From: CALKWS01 sp051020515
Lineage (GTDB): Bacteria > Actinomycetota > Actinomycetes > Actinomycetales > Beutenbergiaceae
Assembly: GCF_051020515.1 (NCBI RefSeq)
Contig: NZ_CP194857.1
Location: 1,674,001-1,738,000, forward strand
Reading direction: 5' to 3'
DNA: 64,000 bases
The notes under the pieces are model-generated. The model had not been told where the DNA came from. It ran no database searches and worked only from the letters and a program-made list of their open reading frames with translations. Every line of letters starts with the position of its first letter. Within the stretch, counting starts at the first letter, position 1. The translations under genes and the position numbers were made by a program. This document shows, in pieces, positions 1-10,238 of the stretch.

Positions 1-1260
1 CGGCCACGTCGACCGGCTTTCCGCCCTGTTGCAGGGAGTTCAACCGTCTGGCGACCTGGCGCTGCAGCGCGGGAATGCGCGCGGTCATCTCGGTCTCGAT
101 GAAGCCCGGGGCCACCGCGTTGGCGGTGCCGGAGTGCTCGGCCAGCAGCGGCGCCAGGGACCGGGTCATCCCGATCACCCCGGCCTTGGTGAAGGCGTAG
201 TTGCTCTGCCCGCGGTTCCCGGCGATCCCGGAGGTGGAGGCCAGGGAGATGATCCGCAGGCCATCGGGTGACAGGTCCGGGGTGGCAAGCAGGGCCTCGT
301 TCATCTGCGCCTGCGCGCGCAGGTTCACCGCCACCACCGACCGCCAGCGGTCCGGGGTCATGTTCGCCAGCAGTTGTCCCGGGTGATGCCGGCGTTGTGC
401 ACCAGCACGTCCAGGCGTCCGTAGCGCTCACGTACCCGCTCGATCAGCCGGGCCGGGGTCGTCTCGTCGGTGATGTCGGCCTGGATGGCGGTGCCCCCGA
501 CCTCGTTCATCACCGAGGCCAGGCTCTCCCCGGCGGCGGGGACGTCCACCCCGACCACCTGGGCGCCCTCACGGTGCAGTACCCGGGCGATCTGCGCCCC
601 GATCCCGCGTGCCGCGCCGGTGACCACCGCGACCTTGCCGGCCAGCGGCTTCGTCCAGTCGGCCGGGAGCGTCCCGGCGTCGCTGCTCACCTGGAGGCCC
701 TGGCCGGAGACGAACGCCGAGCGCGCCGAGAGCAGGAACCGCACCGCTCCGAGCGCGGCGGGTGCGTCCACACCCACCCCATCGCGCAGCACGACGGCGT
801 TGGCGGTGGCTCCGTAGCGCACTTCCTTGGCCACCGAGCGCCACAGACCCTCGACCCCGGCCAGGGCGGCCGCGCGGGCGGGGGAGTCCTGCTCGGTGGC
901 TGCCCGAGTGAGCACCACCACCCGGCCCGAGGGCCCCAGGGCTTTCATCAGCGGACCTGCCTGGTCCACCACCTCGGCGGCGTCTTCGGGTGCGGTCAGT
1001 TCGGTGAGCATCAGCACCAGGGCTCCGACGCGGCCGCCGCGCATGGTCCGGCGCACATCCAGTTCCCAGTCCAGCAGGGTGGTGGCCAGGGTGTCGGCGT
1101 CGGCTCCGGTGCCCAGCACCACCACCGGTCCGGTGACCAGCGGGGCGTCGATCGACTTCGGGTCGGTGCGACGCAACCTGGCCGGGCGGGGCAGGCCGAA
1201 CTGCTTGGCGATCTTCTTGGTGAGTCCGGAGTTCACCAGGTTCAGGTAGGTGTCGCTCAC
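1..1260 (-). CDS. fabG: Long-type 3-oxoacyl-ACP reductase (FabG4-like), partial, frameshifted
   Basis: Short-chain dehydrogenase of the long FabG type: a degenerate N-terminal Rossmann-like half (about residues 1-200) followed by a catalytic SDR domain with the NAD(P) motif GAARGIG near residue 219, HNAG, and the active-site YAFTK further on. It would reduce 3-oxoacyl thioesters. The GTG start at 1260 overlaps the thiolase stop (GTGA), so the two are translationally coupled. After LVHNAGITRD the frame breaks near 374: restoring one missing G gives uninterrupted SDR sequence to the window edge, where the gene is cut off. The thiolase-FabG pairing is the one known from mycobacterial fadA2/fabG4. 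The break is probably a sequencing error. Confidence 0.88.
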
Positions 1261-2647
1261 GCTGCCTCCAGGATCATCGCCATGGCCTGCCCGCCGGCGG
1301 CGCAGACCGAGATCAGGCCGCGAGCCGGCGGGCCCTCGGGGTTGGCCTCGCGGTGCTGGGCGAGCAGGGCGGCAGGTTGCCCACGATCCGGGCGCCGGTG
1401 GCGGCGAACGGGTGTCCGGCGGCGAGGGAGGAGCCGGTCACGTTCAACGTGGCCGGATCCACCTGGCCGGGGCTGGGCACCCCGACCTTGGAGGTGCAGA
1501 AGTCCTCATCGGCCCAAGCGGCGCTGGTGGTGGCCACCACGGAGGCGAAGGCCTCATGGATCTCCACGAAGGCGAAGTCCGCCAAGCTCAGTCCGTTGCG
1601 GTGCAGCAGGCGCGGTACCGCGTAGGCACCGCCCATCAGCAGCCCGTCCTCGCCGTGGGCGAAGTCCACACTGGCCGTCTCGGCGTCGATCACGTGCGCC
1701 AGCACCGGCAGCCCGCGCTCGGCGGCCCACTCCGGTGTGCCGAGCAGCACCGCGGCGGCGCCGTCGGACAGCGGGGTGGAGTTGCCGGCGGTCATCGAGG
1801 CCTCGGCGGCGTGCTCACCCTTGGTGCCGAACACGGGCTTGAGGGCGGCGAGCTTGTCCGCGGAGGTGTCCGCGCGCAGCGACTGGTCGCGTACCAGGCC
1901 GCGGTAGGGGGTGATCAGGTCGTCGAAGAAGCCCTCCTCGTACGCCTTGGCCAGGTTCTGGTGGGAGGCCAGCGCGATCGCGTCCTGGGCCTCCCGGGTG
2001 ATCTTCCACTGGCGGGTGGTGATCGCCTGGTGCTCGCCCATGGACAGCCCGGTGCGCGGTTCGTTCACGTTCGGCGCCACCGGGGCCAGGTCGCTGGGGC
2101 GGAGCTGTCCCACGAGTTTGAGCCGCTGCGGCACCGTTTTGGCCCGGGACAGCCGCAGCAGCGTCTTGCGCAGGCGGTCGCTGACCACGATCGGGGCGTC
2201 GGAGGTGGAGTCCACGCCCGCGGCGATGCCGGAGGTGATCTGGCCCAGGGTGATCTTGTTCGCGATCGCCGCGACCGCCTCCACGGACGTGGCGCAGGCG
2301 CGCTGCAGGTCGAAGGCCGGGGTCTGGGGGGACAGCGTGGTGCCGAGCACCGCTTCCCGGGTGAGGTTGAAGTCGCGGGAGTGCTTGAGCACCGCCCCCC
2401 CGGCCACGTCGCCCAGGCGTTCGCCCTGCAAGCGGTACCGGGCCACCAGCCCGTCCAGGGCTGCGGTGAGCATGTCCAGGTTGCCGGCGCTGGCGTAGGC
2501 GCCGCCGGCCTTGCCGAACGGGATGCGGTTGGCGCCGATGATCGCTGCGCGGTGACGGCCGGCGCCTGGGGCTGCCTCGGCGCCGGAGCCGGCGCCCGGG
2601 GAGGTCTGCTTCTGGCCGCGGTTGCTGGTTCGGGGCTTGTCTGCCAT
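1257..2647 (-). CDS. Acetyl-CoA C-acyltransferase (thiolase), frameshifted near C-terminus
   Basis: Thiolase that cleaves 3-oxoacyl-CoA (or condenses acetyl-CoA) in beta-oxidation. Visible marks are the nucleophile loop QRACATSVEA, the IHEAF histidine motif, GHPFAATG, and, after frame correction, SVCAAGGQ with the second catalytic cysteine. ATG at 2647 is preceded by AGAGGA and gives MADKPRTSN. The reading frame breaks near 1376 (a base missing after GARIVGNL); the other frame then runs to the TGA at 1257. It is the first gene of an operon with the FabG-type reductase and is divergent from a TetR regulator. Length (about 463 residues when repaired) fits the FadI-like subgroup. Confidence 0.88.
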
Positions 2648-2691
2648 GAGTTCCTCTGCGTGGTGGAGTGGACAGAGTCCGGAATGTGTCC

Positions 2692-2706
2692 GGTACCCAC
2701 GGTACC
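2692..2706. promoter_or_regulatory. Candidate TetR operator between thiolase and regulator
   Basis: GGTACC-CAC-GGTACC, a 15-bp element with dyad-symmetric 6-bp arms, sits in the 75-bp gap between the divergent thiolase and TetR genes, 17 bp before the TetR GTG. Position and symmetry suit an autoregulatory site controlling both genes. Inference from sequence only. Confidence 0.45.
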
Positions 2707-2722
2707 TGATACTCTCGGTTGC

Positions 2723-3457
2723 GTGAGTGACGTCACTGTAACCACCTCTGCGGCCGCCCCGCCAGCGGGCGACGGTCGTTCCACGCGCTGGAACAGCCAT
2801 CGGGCCCGGCGCCATGATGATCTGTGCCGGTCGGCCCGCCGCGCGGTGCACCATCAGGGTCCGGATCTGTCGATGGATGAGATGGCCGGGGCCATGGGGA
2901 CCTCCAAGTCCATCGTGTACCGCTACTTCAAGGACAAGGCGGGCCTGCAGGCCGCGGTCGGCGAGATGGTGCTGGCCGAGATGGCCCAGGCGTTCGGTGC
3001 GGCGGCAGAGGGTGGGGGGTCGCCCCGGGAACGGCTGCGGGCGATGATCGAGGTGTATGTGTCGATGCTCGCCAGGTCGCCGAACGTGTACCGGTTCGTC
3101 ACCCAGATCGAGCAGGCCGGCACGATCTCCACCTTCATGGCTCAGGTGCAGCGTTATATCGCACGCCTGCTGCGCCAGGTTCTCGCCGAGTCCGGCTCCG
3201 ACCTGCGGTTCGCCGTGCCGTGGGCGGCCGGGGTGGTGGGCTTCGTGCGCGGCACCGGGGAGCAGTGGCTCGCAGCGGATGCGGAGCAGCGGTTGGAGCC
3301 GCAGGTGCTCATCGATCTCGTCGCCGACTGGATCTGGCTCGGGACCGCCACCGTGCCCGGCGACCCGGCCGACCCAGCGCCCCTAGGCCCAACTAGCCCG
3401 CCTACCGTGCACTCGCCTACAGCCCCGCACCCGTTGACCGCCCGTTCAAGCCCCTGA
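2723..3457 (+). CDS. TetR/AcrR family transcriptional regulator
   Basis: About 244 residues. The helix-turn-helix is clear (SMDEMAGAMGTSKSIVYRYFKDK, split here as SMDEMAGAMG and TSKSIVYRYF, residues about 50-75), followed by an all-helical ligand-binding region. The GTG at 2723 is chosen because it lies just after the intergenic operator-like repeat; the frame is open much further upstream but only over the antisense of the thiolase. The last 30 residues are proline/serine rich and probably disordered. By position it should repress the divergent thiolase-fabG operon and perhaps the following acyl-CoA oxidase gene; the ligand is probably an acyl-CoA, by analogy with FadR-type TetR proteins. 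Confidence 0.85.
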   Translation: MSDVTVTTSAAAPPAGDGRSTRWNSHRARRHDDLCRSARRAVHHQGPDLSMDEMAGAMGTSKSIVYRYFKDKAGLQAAVGEMVLAEMAQAFGAAAEGGGSPRERLRAMIEVYVSMLARSPNVYRFVTQIEQAGTISTFMAQVQRYIARLLRQVLAESGSDLRFAVPWAAGVVGFVRGTGEQWLAADAEQRLEPQVLIDLVADWIWLGTATVPGDPADPAPLGPTSPPTVHSPTAPHPLTARSSP

Positions 3458-3537
3458 CACCCCGCCCGTTCAAGCCCTGACATACCTCTCGCACCGACCC
3501 AGACGCCCGGACCGGCGTTGACCCTATGGAGAATTCG

Positions 3538-5628
3538 ATGCCACGCACTTCACGCACCAATGGAACCGGCCCCGAGGTGACCATCGATACCGCGGTGCTG
3601 GCGGATCTGCTGGATGGACGCTGGAAGACCCAGCGCCGCGCCATCCGGGATCTGTACACCGACGAACGGTTCGCCCGCGTGCCCGGTCTCAGCATGGCCG
3701 AGCACCGCGAGCGCATTCTGGAGCAGTGCCGAGCGCTGGTGGACATCGGCATGCCCCGGCGCGGTTTCCCGGGGGCGGACGGAAGTCGGCCACTGCCCGG
3801 GGGCAATGTGGCCGGCTTCGAGGAACTGGCCGTGCACGACCCGTCGTTGCAGATCAAGGCCGGGGTGCAGTGTGGGTCTGTTCGGTTCCGCGGTGCTGCA
3901 CCTGGGCACCGAGTACCACCACGACACGTTCCTGCCGGGCATCGTGGAGCTGGAGGTGCCGGGTTGCTTCGCGATGACCGAGACCGGGCACGGCTCCGAC
4001 GTCGCCGCGATCAGCACCACGGCCACCTACGACGAGCAGGCGGAGGAGTTCATCATCCACACCCCGTTCGAGGCGGCGTGGAAGAACTACATCGGCAACG
4101 CCGCCCTGCACGGGGTGGCCGGCGTGGTGTTCGCACAGTTGATCACCCAGGGCGTCAATCACGGTGTGCACGCCTTCTACGTCCCGTTGCGCACCCGGAA
4201 CGAGGACGGATCCGCCGGTGAGTTCCTGCCCGGGGTGCGCGGCCGGGACAACGGGCACAAGGGCGGTCTGCTGGGGGTGGACAACGGCATGCTGGCCTTT
4301 GACCAGGTGCGCGTTCCGCGCCGGAACCTGTTGAATCGGTACGGCGACGTCGCCGCCGACGGAACCTACACCTCCTCGGTCAGCAGCCCCGGCCGGCGGT
4401 TCTTCACCATGCTCGGCACCTTGGTGCAGGGGCGGGTCTCGCTGGGCGGTTCGGCGCTGACGGCGGCGAAGATTTCCTTGGCCACCGCGGTGCGGTACGG
4501 CAACCAGCGCCGCCAGTTCACCGGCCCGGATGAGCACGACGAAGTGGTGCTCATGGACTACCAGCGCCACCAGCGCAGGCTACTGCCACGACTGGCGAAG
4601 GTCTACGCCGCCCAGTTCATGCACCACCAGCTCTCCGACCGTTACCACGGGGTCTTCTCCGGGGAACACGACACCGACGCCGACCGGCAGGATCTGGAGA
4701 CCCTGGCTGCGGCCTCCAAGCCCTTGGCCACCTGGCTGGCGCTGGACGTGATCCAGACCAGCAGGGAGGCCTGTGGCGGCGCCGGGTACATGGCGGAGAA
4801 CCGGTTCACCGGCCTGCACGCGGATTTCGATGTCTACGTGACATTCGAGGGCGACAACAACGTGCTGCTGCAACTGGTGGGTAAGCGCCTGCTCACCGAC
4901 TTCGGCCGGGAGATGGCCAAGATGGATGTGGCCGGTGCAGTGCGGTACGTGGCCGATCAGGCTGCGGACATGACCTTGCACCGCACGCCGCTGCGCCGGG
5001 TGCAGCAGTCCATCCGGGACTGGGGTTCCAAGGCGCGTTCGGCCACCGAACTGCGCGACCCCGATATGCAGCGGGAACTGCTGGAGGATCGCGTGGAGTC
5101 ACTCGTGGAGCGGGTGGCGATGGAGTTGAAGGATACCCGTGAGGCCGATGCGGCCACCGCGTTCGAACTGTTCAACGCCCACCAGGACGAACTGATCCAG
5201 GCCGCCCGTGCCCACGGTGAACTTCTGCAGTGGGAGGCCTTCACTGAGGCGTTGGCCGGGATCGCCGACCCCGGCACGAAGAAGGTGCTGACCTGGTTGC
5301 GTGATCTGTTCGGCCTGACGCTGATCGAGGAGAACCTGGACTGGTACCTGCTCAACGGCCGCATCTCCACCCAACGGGGGCCCGCACCGTGACCTCCTAC
5401 ATCAACCGCCTCCTGCCGCGGTTGCGCGCCTATGCCGGCGACCTGGTGGAGTCGTTCGGGTACAGCCCGGAGATGATCGGCGCCCCGATCGGAACCGATG
5501 CCGAGGGCAGGCGTCAGGAGGAGGCACGTGACTACTACCGCGCCCAGCGGGCCAGTGGCTCCGAGCCCACACTGGAGAAGCACGTGCCCCGTGGATCGGT
5601 CACCGACAAGGAACTGACCACCGCTTGA
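3538..5628 (+). CDS. Acyl-CoA dehydrogenase/oxidase, two frameshifts
   Basis: Large FAD-dependent acyl-CoA oxidase-type enzyme (about 696 residues when repaired) for the first step of beta-oxidation. Seen: MTETGHGSDVAAI in the middle domain, REACGGAGYMAENR, and the oxidase-type catalytic glutamate in VTFEGDNN. I prefer ATG 3538 over ATG 3526 because GGAG lies 6 bases upstream. The frame breaks near 3873 (one extra base; repair gives LFGSAVLHLGTEYHH) and again near 5380 (one base missing after ISTQRG); the C-terminal 79 residues, beginning around TSYINRLLPRL and containing AFGY-like VESFGYSPEM, then read in another frame. That tail is normal for the family, so I treat it as one gene. Confidence 0.82.
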
Positions 5629-5761
5629 TGGACGCGCTTGAAACCTGACCCACAGATCGTCCACAGCCGGTTCCGCAAGGCTGTCTGGCCTGCACGCAAG
5701 TGCCGTGGTCGTCGGGGGTCTGCCCTGCTGCCACTCAGTCTGACAGCCAGAGGAGATATCG

Positions 5762-6331
5762 ATGACGACGTCCGATTACCGGTCTGCGGCGAACCAGCCC
5801 GAGCAGGGTGTATCCCAGCACGGTGTCCCGCCCCAGGGAATACCCCAGCACGAGCACCCGGAACAGGGCGGGCCCCAGGACGGTGCACCCGGGCAGGGCC
5901 AGCCGCAGTACGGGGCGCCTCAGGGTGGGCCGCAGTACGGGGCGCCCCCGGGTGGGCCGCAGGCGGGCGGGCAGGCGGGCGCTGGCGTCGAGAGCCTCGA
6001 CCCGAAGATCGGCGGTCTGCTCGCCTACTTCACCTGGATCGGGGGGCTGATCATGTACCTGACTCAGCGTCACCGCGAGGTCAGGTTCCACGCTGCTCAG
6101 TCGATCCTGTTCAACATCGTGGTCTTCGCGGCCTGGGCGGTGCTGTGGATCGTGGAACTCGCGCTGACGATGATCTTCAGCCCCTTCGGGCTGGTGACTC
6201 TCGTGCTCTTCCCGCTCCTGGGCCTGGCCGTGCTGGCGGTATGGATCCTGCTGGCGATCCGGGGCTACAACCTGGTGCACTTCACACTGCCGATCATCGG
6301 TTCCATGGCCGAGAAGTGGGCGGACAAGTAG
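5762..6331 (+). CDS. DUF4870 domain membrane protein
   Basis: 189 residues. The first 75 are a Gln/Gly/Pro-rich cytosolic segment with two copies of QYGAP; the rest matches DUF4870: a LLAYFTWIGGLIMYL segment, the charged loop REVRFHAAQS, then two long hydrophobic segments and a C-terminal IRGYNLVHFTLPIIG helix. ATG 5762 follows GAGGAG with good spacing. Function of the family is unknown; it is an integral membrane protein, probably with three or four helices. It stands alone between the acyl-CoA oxidase and the siderophore gene. Confidence 0.8.
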   Translation: MTTSDYRSAANQPEQGVSQHGVPPQGIPQHEHPEQGGPQDGAPGQGQPQYGAPQGGPQYGAPPGGPQAGGQAGAGVESLDPKIGGLLAYFTWIGGLIMYLTQRHREVRFHAAQSILFNIVVFAAWAVLWIVELALTMIFSPFGLVTLVLFPLLGLAVLAVWILLAIRGYNLVHFTLPIIGSMAEKWADK

Positions 6332-6410
6332 GCCGATCCGCGGCGGTGGCCGCCTCCGCGCCCTGACCGGCCGGCGGCCACCGGGCCCCCATCGCCCAGT
6401 CCCCGGCGAA

Positions 6411-6429
6411 TTAGGTTAGGGTTGCCTTA
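6411..6429. promoter_or_regulatory. IdeR/DtxR iron box
   Basis: TTAGGTTAGGGTTGCCTTA matches the 19-bp IdeR/DtxR consensus TTAGGTTAGGCTAACCTAA at 15 of 19 positions, the left half being perfect. It lies 31 bp upstream of the siderophore-interacting protein start, as expected for repression by Fe(II)-IdeR. Confidence 0.75.
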
Positions 6430-6459
6430 TCTAATTCCCCGGATGATTGGACGTGTTCT

Positions 6460-7314
6460 GTGGCGCGCGTGCGACGCCTGACCTATGCCGAGGTTGTTCG
6501 CAAGGAGCAACTGACCCCCTCGATGGTGCGGGTGGTCCTCAGCGCTCCGGGTGGTGGGGCCCTGCCGGTCGAGTACCCGGGCTACACCGATACCTACATC
6601 AAACTCGTGTTGCCTCGCCCGGAATCCGGCCTGGTCTCCCCGTTCCACCCCGATGAGGTCAAGGAGGGCCTGGAGCCCGCGCTGTGGCCCGTGATGCGCA
6701 CCTACACCGTCCGCCATTGGGATGCCGGGCGCGGCCTCATGACCGTTGATGTGGTGGTGCACGGCGACAAGGGGATCGCCGGCCCCTGGTCCGTGCAGGT
6801 CCAACCCGGGGACCAGGTGCAGTTCTTCGGACCCGGCGGCGACTACCGGCCCGACCCCCACGCCGACTGGCACCTGCTCGTCGGCGATGAGAGCGCGCTG
6901 CCGGCAATCGCCGCTGCGAGTGAAGCGCTACCGACCGACGCCCGTGGCTACGCAGTCATCGAGGTGGCCAACGCCGCCGAGGAACAGCGCCTCACGATCC
7001 CCGCCGGCGTGCAGGTGCGCTGGATCCACCGGGAGACCTCTGCCCGGGCACCGGGGATCGAGTTGTGCGAGGTGGTGCGGTCCCTGGACTTCCCCGCCGG
7101 CCGGGTGCACGCGTTCGTGCACGGCGACGCCACGTTCGTGCGGGAGATCCGCTCCTACCTACGCTTCGAGAAGCATGTGCCCAAGGAGGACCTGTCCGCC
7201 TCGGGATACTGGCGCCGCGGGCTGGACGACGAGGCCTGGCGGGCCGCCAAGGCGGAGTGGAAGGCCGCTGTCGAGGCCGATGAGGCGGCCCACGCAGGCG
7301 TCGGCGTCGCGTGA
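6460..7314 (+). CDS. Siderophore-interacting protein (FAD-dependent ferric-siderophore reductase)
   Basis: 284 residues, the usual length of the SIP family. N-terminal FAD-binding barrel (residues 1-125, with RTYTVRHWD, the RxYT flavin motif) and C-terminal NAD(P)H-binding half (LLVGDESALPAIAA, then FVHGDATFVREIRSYL and SGYWRRG near the end, all family hallmarks). It releases iron from imported ferric siderophores in the cytosol. GTG 6460 is used; a GTG at 6453 is out of frame. The upstream iron box predicts induction under iron starvation. No transporter or siderophore synthesis gene is adjacent. Confidence 0.9.
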   Translation: MARVRRLTYAEVVRKEQLTPSMVRVVLSAPGGGALPVEYPGYTDTYIKLVLPRPESGLVSPFHPDEVKEGLEPALWPVMRTYTVRHWDAGRGLMTVDVVVHGDKGIAGPWSVQVQPGDQVQFFGPGGDYRPDPHADWHLLVGDESALPAIAAASEALPTDARGYAVIEVANAAEEQRLTIPAGVQVRWIHRETSARAPGIELCEVVRSLDFPAGRVHAFVHGDATFVREIRSYLRFEKHVPKEDLSASGYWRRGLDDEAWRAAKAEWKAAVEADEAAHAGVGVA

Positions 7315-7343
7315 CCCGGTATCGGCTGACCCGGTGAAGGGCA

Positions 7344-8348
7344 CTACCAGCGGTTGCTGGTGAACTCCGCCCACCCGACCAGGCCGTCGAGGCGATGGCG
7401 GCCCCCGTCGTCGTCGGCCGCCCACCCGCGCCAGGTGCCGCACACCCCGGTGGTGGTGGTCGCCACGATGCCCAGGTTGGTCGAGGTGGAGCCGTGCTGA
7501 AAGGGTTCCAGTGTCGCCTCGACCCGGTCGCCCTCGATCGACCACGTGCCGGTGGGGGAGTCGGCATCGAAGGCCCAGACCGTCTCCTCGGGCAGGTAGT
7601 GCACGCGGGAGTCGATGATCAAGGCGTTCTCGGTGGAGCCGGTGCCCTCGGTCCACAACCCGCCAAGGTGCAGCCCGGTGCGGACCCCCGCGACCGAGCC
7701 GGACGCGACCGCGCTGGTGTAATTGGTGGCGTAGGGCCAGCGGCCGCGTCCGTGATCGATATTGGCCCAGGCCTCAGGGCCGACGGTGGTATCGGCGTCA
7801 TCGATCTCGAGTCGGCCGCTGACCGGCAGCGCCGAGGACTTCAGCGTGTACTGGAACTGCCGATCGCTCCACGGGATCACCACACCCAGGGACTCCGGTG
7901 GCATGGGCACGTGCAGGTCCAGCCGCACCCGGGGAGTCTTCGCCCGTAGCCGGGTGCTGCCGTCCTCGGTGTCCACCGCGATCGCCAGGTCACGGGTGAG
8001 CGCGCGCACCGGTCCGCCGAAGGCGGTTTCGGGCAGTTCCACGTGGCGGGCCAGCGGTACGATCGCCGACTCCTCGATCACCGTGCCGTCGCTGCGGTCC
8101 AGGATCCACACCTGGTGGGCGGCGGCGTAGTTCAGGGAGTTCACTGTCAGGGCGATGAGGTGGTCGGGGGTGTTGATGCCCCAGTGCTCGCGCCGCTTTG
8201 TGCGGCTCCAGGTGGCTGCCCGTGAACTCAGTGGCACCGTGCGCAGGTTCGCCCGGTGCAGTGCGCGTCGGCTCCACCCCAGGGCGGCAGGGTTGAGCGC
8301 ACCTGAGGGAAGACACAGGTCCACCGGGCGGACGATCTCGGGCAGCAC
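7344..8348 (-). CDS. DUF2804 domain-containing protein
   Basis: About 334 residues from a GTG at 8348 (VLPEIVRPVDLCLPSG), which is where family similarity starts; the frame stays open upstream through Arg-rich low-complexity translation that I do not count. Family features: WGINTPDHLIALTVNSLNYA and a run of beta strands ending GRHRLDGLVGWAEF. DUF2804 proteins are lipocalin/AttH-like beta barrels of unknown function. Convergent with the siderophore-interacting gene. Confidence 0.75.
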   Translation of the reverse strand: MLPEIVRPVDLCLPSGALNPAALGWSRRALHRANLRTVPLSSRAATWSRTKRREHWGINTPDHLIALTVNSLNYAAAHQVWILDRSDGTVIEESAIVPLARHVELPETAFGGPVRALTRDLAIAVDTEDGSTRLRAKTPRVRLDLHVPMPPESLGVVIPWSDRQFQYTLKSSALPVSGRLEIDDADTTVGPEAWANIDHGRGRWPYATNYTSAVASGSVAGVRTGLHLGGLWTEGTGSTENALIIDSRVHYLPEETVWAFDADSPTGTWSIEGDRVEATLEPFQHGSTSTNLGIVATTTTGVCGTWRGWAADDDGGRHRLDGLVGWAEFTSNRW

Positions 8349-8539
8349 GGGCCCATCATGGCGCCCTTTGTGCCTGGGCCGCACCCGGCGCGCCTGATTC
8401 GTCCCTTGCGCGCATGCCCGGCCCGCACGCCTGCACGTGGCACGCACGCTGCGCGCACACCTGGGCCCGCTCGCCTGGCCCGCTCGCCTGCGCGTACACG
8501 CTCGCCTGGCCCGCAGGCCTGCGCGACCCTGTTCCCGCA

Positions 8540-9297
8540 CTACGGGGTGGGGCGGCGCCAGACCGAGACGTGCGAGGTGGACTCGGCGGTGAACGGCGCG
8601 CGTTGGAAGTCGGCCACGCGCTCGACCAGTTCCATGCCGGCCAGACGGGCCATCAGATCCAACTCGGCGGGCCAGGCGTAGCGATGCTCGCTGGGACCGT
8701 AGCGATACCTGCCGTCGTCACCTTGGGTGAAGTGATGAGAGGTCATCCGTTGGGAGAGCGGGTCGATGGTGTCCAGCCCTACGTGCCGCTCGGTCACCTC
8801 GAACGGCACCGCAGCCGCGCCCGGCGGCAGCCACCGCAGCGGTGGGACGCCCAGTTCGATCACGAAGTGACCGCCGGGAGTAGATGCGCCGCGGCATTGC
8901 GGAAACAGTCCACCTGCGCCTCCTGGGTGAGCAGGTTGGAGATGGTGTTGTAGACCAGGTACACCAGGTCGAACACCCCGGACACCCGGGTGGTGGACAT
9001 GTCCCCGACGGTCACCGGAATGTCCTGATCGGAGGCCTTGGTGCGCAACCGGGCGATCATCGGCTCGGAGGTGTCGATGCCGTGCACCTCGAGTCCCCGC
9101 CGCCACAGCGGGACCGCCACCCGCCCGGTGCCGATGGCGAACTCCAGGGCCCTCCCGCCGCCGGTCCGACCGGCCAAGTCGGCCAGGAAGCCCACGGTGG
9201 GATCGAGCACCTCGGCGGAGAACATCGGAGAGTCCGGGTGGTCGTACCCGGCGGCTGCCGCTTCGGTCCAGTACTGGCTGCGCATCGTCACGAGCAT
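8540..9297 (-). CDS. Class I SAM-dependent methyltransferase, frameshifted
   Basis: Rossmann methyltransferase of about 252 residues. Motif I is ALEFAIGTGRVAVPL, followed by GIDTSEPMIARL (acidic residue of motif II) and FDLVYLVYNTISNL (motif IV). The frame breaks near 8877: one missing G turns HLLPGGHFVIELG into HLLPAVTS and a stop; the C-terminal part continues in another frame to the TAG at 8540. Start is uncertain between ATG 9297 and ATG 9285. Substrate unknown. Divergent from the phosphatidylcholine-synthase-like gene, 120 bp apart. Confidence 0.8.
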
Positions 9298-9417
9298 GCC
9301 AGGGCGACCGGTCGTCGTCGACGACTTTTCACCCGACAGTCCTGCCGAGGACAGGCTGAGGCGGGTGCGTGCGTCGAAGTGGCGCTGCGGCTGGGTCGCC
9401 CCGGGTACCGTGGCCCG

Positions 9418-10149
9418 GTGAACACCACCGCCACCACCCCCCTCGAGAGGGCCTCGGCATCGCAGCGCCTGGCCGGCGTGGCGGTGCACCTGTTCACCGC
9501 CATCGGCGCGCTGCTCGGCTTCGCCATGGTGCACTTCGCCTATGCCGGGCAGGTCCAGCTGGTGCTGTGGCTGTTCCTGGCCGCGATGGTGATCGACGGT
9601 ACCGACGGGTTCATGGCCAGGCGCCTCCGGGTGGCCCAGGTGCTGCCCAGGTTCGACGGTGCGCTGTTGGACAACATCGTGGACTTCCTCACCTACGCCT
9701 TCGCCCCGATGGTGCTGCTCTGGTCGGCCGGCTACCTACCTGGTGGAGCCGCCGGGTGGGCGGTGGTGGCCGTGGTCCTGCTCGCCTCCTGCTACCAGTT
9801 CTGCCGCACCGACGCCAAGACGCCCGACCACTACTTCCGCGGCTTCCCCAGTTACTGGAACGTGGTGGCCTTCTACGTCGTGGTGCTCGACCTGAGCGCA
9901 GCCGCCACGGCAGCGATCCTGATCACGCTCAGCGTTGCGGCGTTCATCCCGATCTGCTATCTCTACCCCTCCCGCACCCAGGTGTTGTGGCGGGTGACGA
10001 TGGTGGCCACCGCGATCTGGCTGGGCCTGTACGCGCTGATCGTGGCGACCTACCCCGATCCGTCCGGTTGGGCGGTGGTGGCCTCGGTGGTCTACCTGGG
10101 CTACTACGCCGGGTTGAGCGTGGTGCTCACCGTGCTGCGTCGTCGATAA
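9418..10149 (+). CDS. pcs: CDP-alcohol phosphatidyltransferase, phosphatidylcholine synthase-like
   Basis: 243-residue membrane protein with about eight hydrophobic segments. The CDP-alcohol signature is present as DGTDGFMARR followed by PRFDGALLDNIVD, giving the required aspartates. The FDG-x-x-LDNIVDFLTY spacing and the downstream FRGFPSYWNVVAFY are characteristic of Pcs, which joins CDP-diacylglycerol and choline, rather than of PgsA or PssA. GTG 9418 starts the protein. If the assignment holds, the cell can make phosphatidylcholine from external choline. A phosphatidylserine-synthase-like activity cannot be excluded. Confidence 0.75.
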   Translation: MNTTATTPLERASASQRLAGVAVHLFTAIGALLGFAMVHFAYAGQVQLVLWLFLAAMVIDGTDGFMARRLRVAQVLPRFDGALLDNIVDFLTYAFAPMVLLWSAGYLPGGAAGWAVVAVVLLASCYQFCRTDAKTPDHYFRGFPSYWNVVAFYVVVLDLSAAATAAILITLSVAAFIPICYLYPSRTQVLWRVTMVATAIWLGLYALIVATYPDPSGWAVVASVVYLGYYAGLSVVLTVLRRR

Positions 10150-10238
10150 CTGATCTCGGGACTGCCCTGCGGAGCGCCCCGCGGGCCGGGCTGCAGCAGG
10201 GCTGGTCGACGCCCTTGACGGCGCAGGATAATCGGCAC

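Noticed and set aside
1250..2722. Long upstream extension of the TetR frame
   Set aside because: Open only as antisense of the thiolase; TetR similarity begins after 2723.
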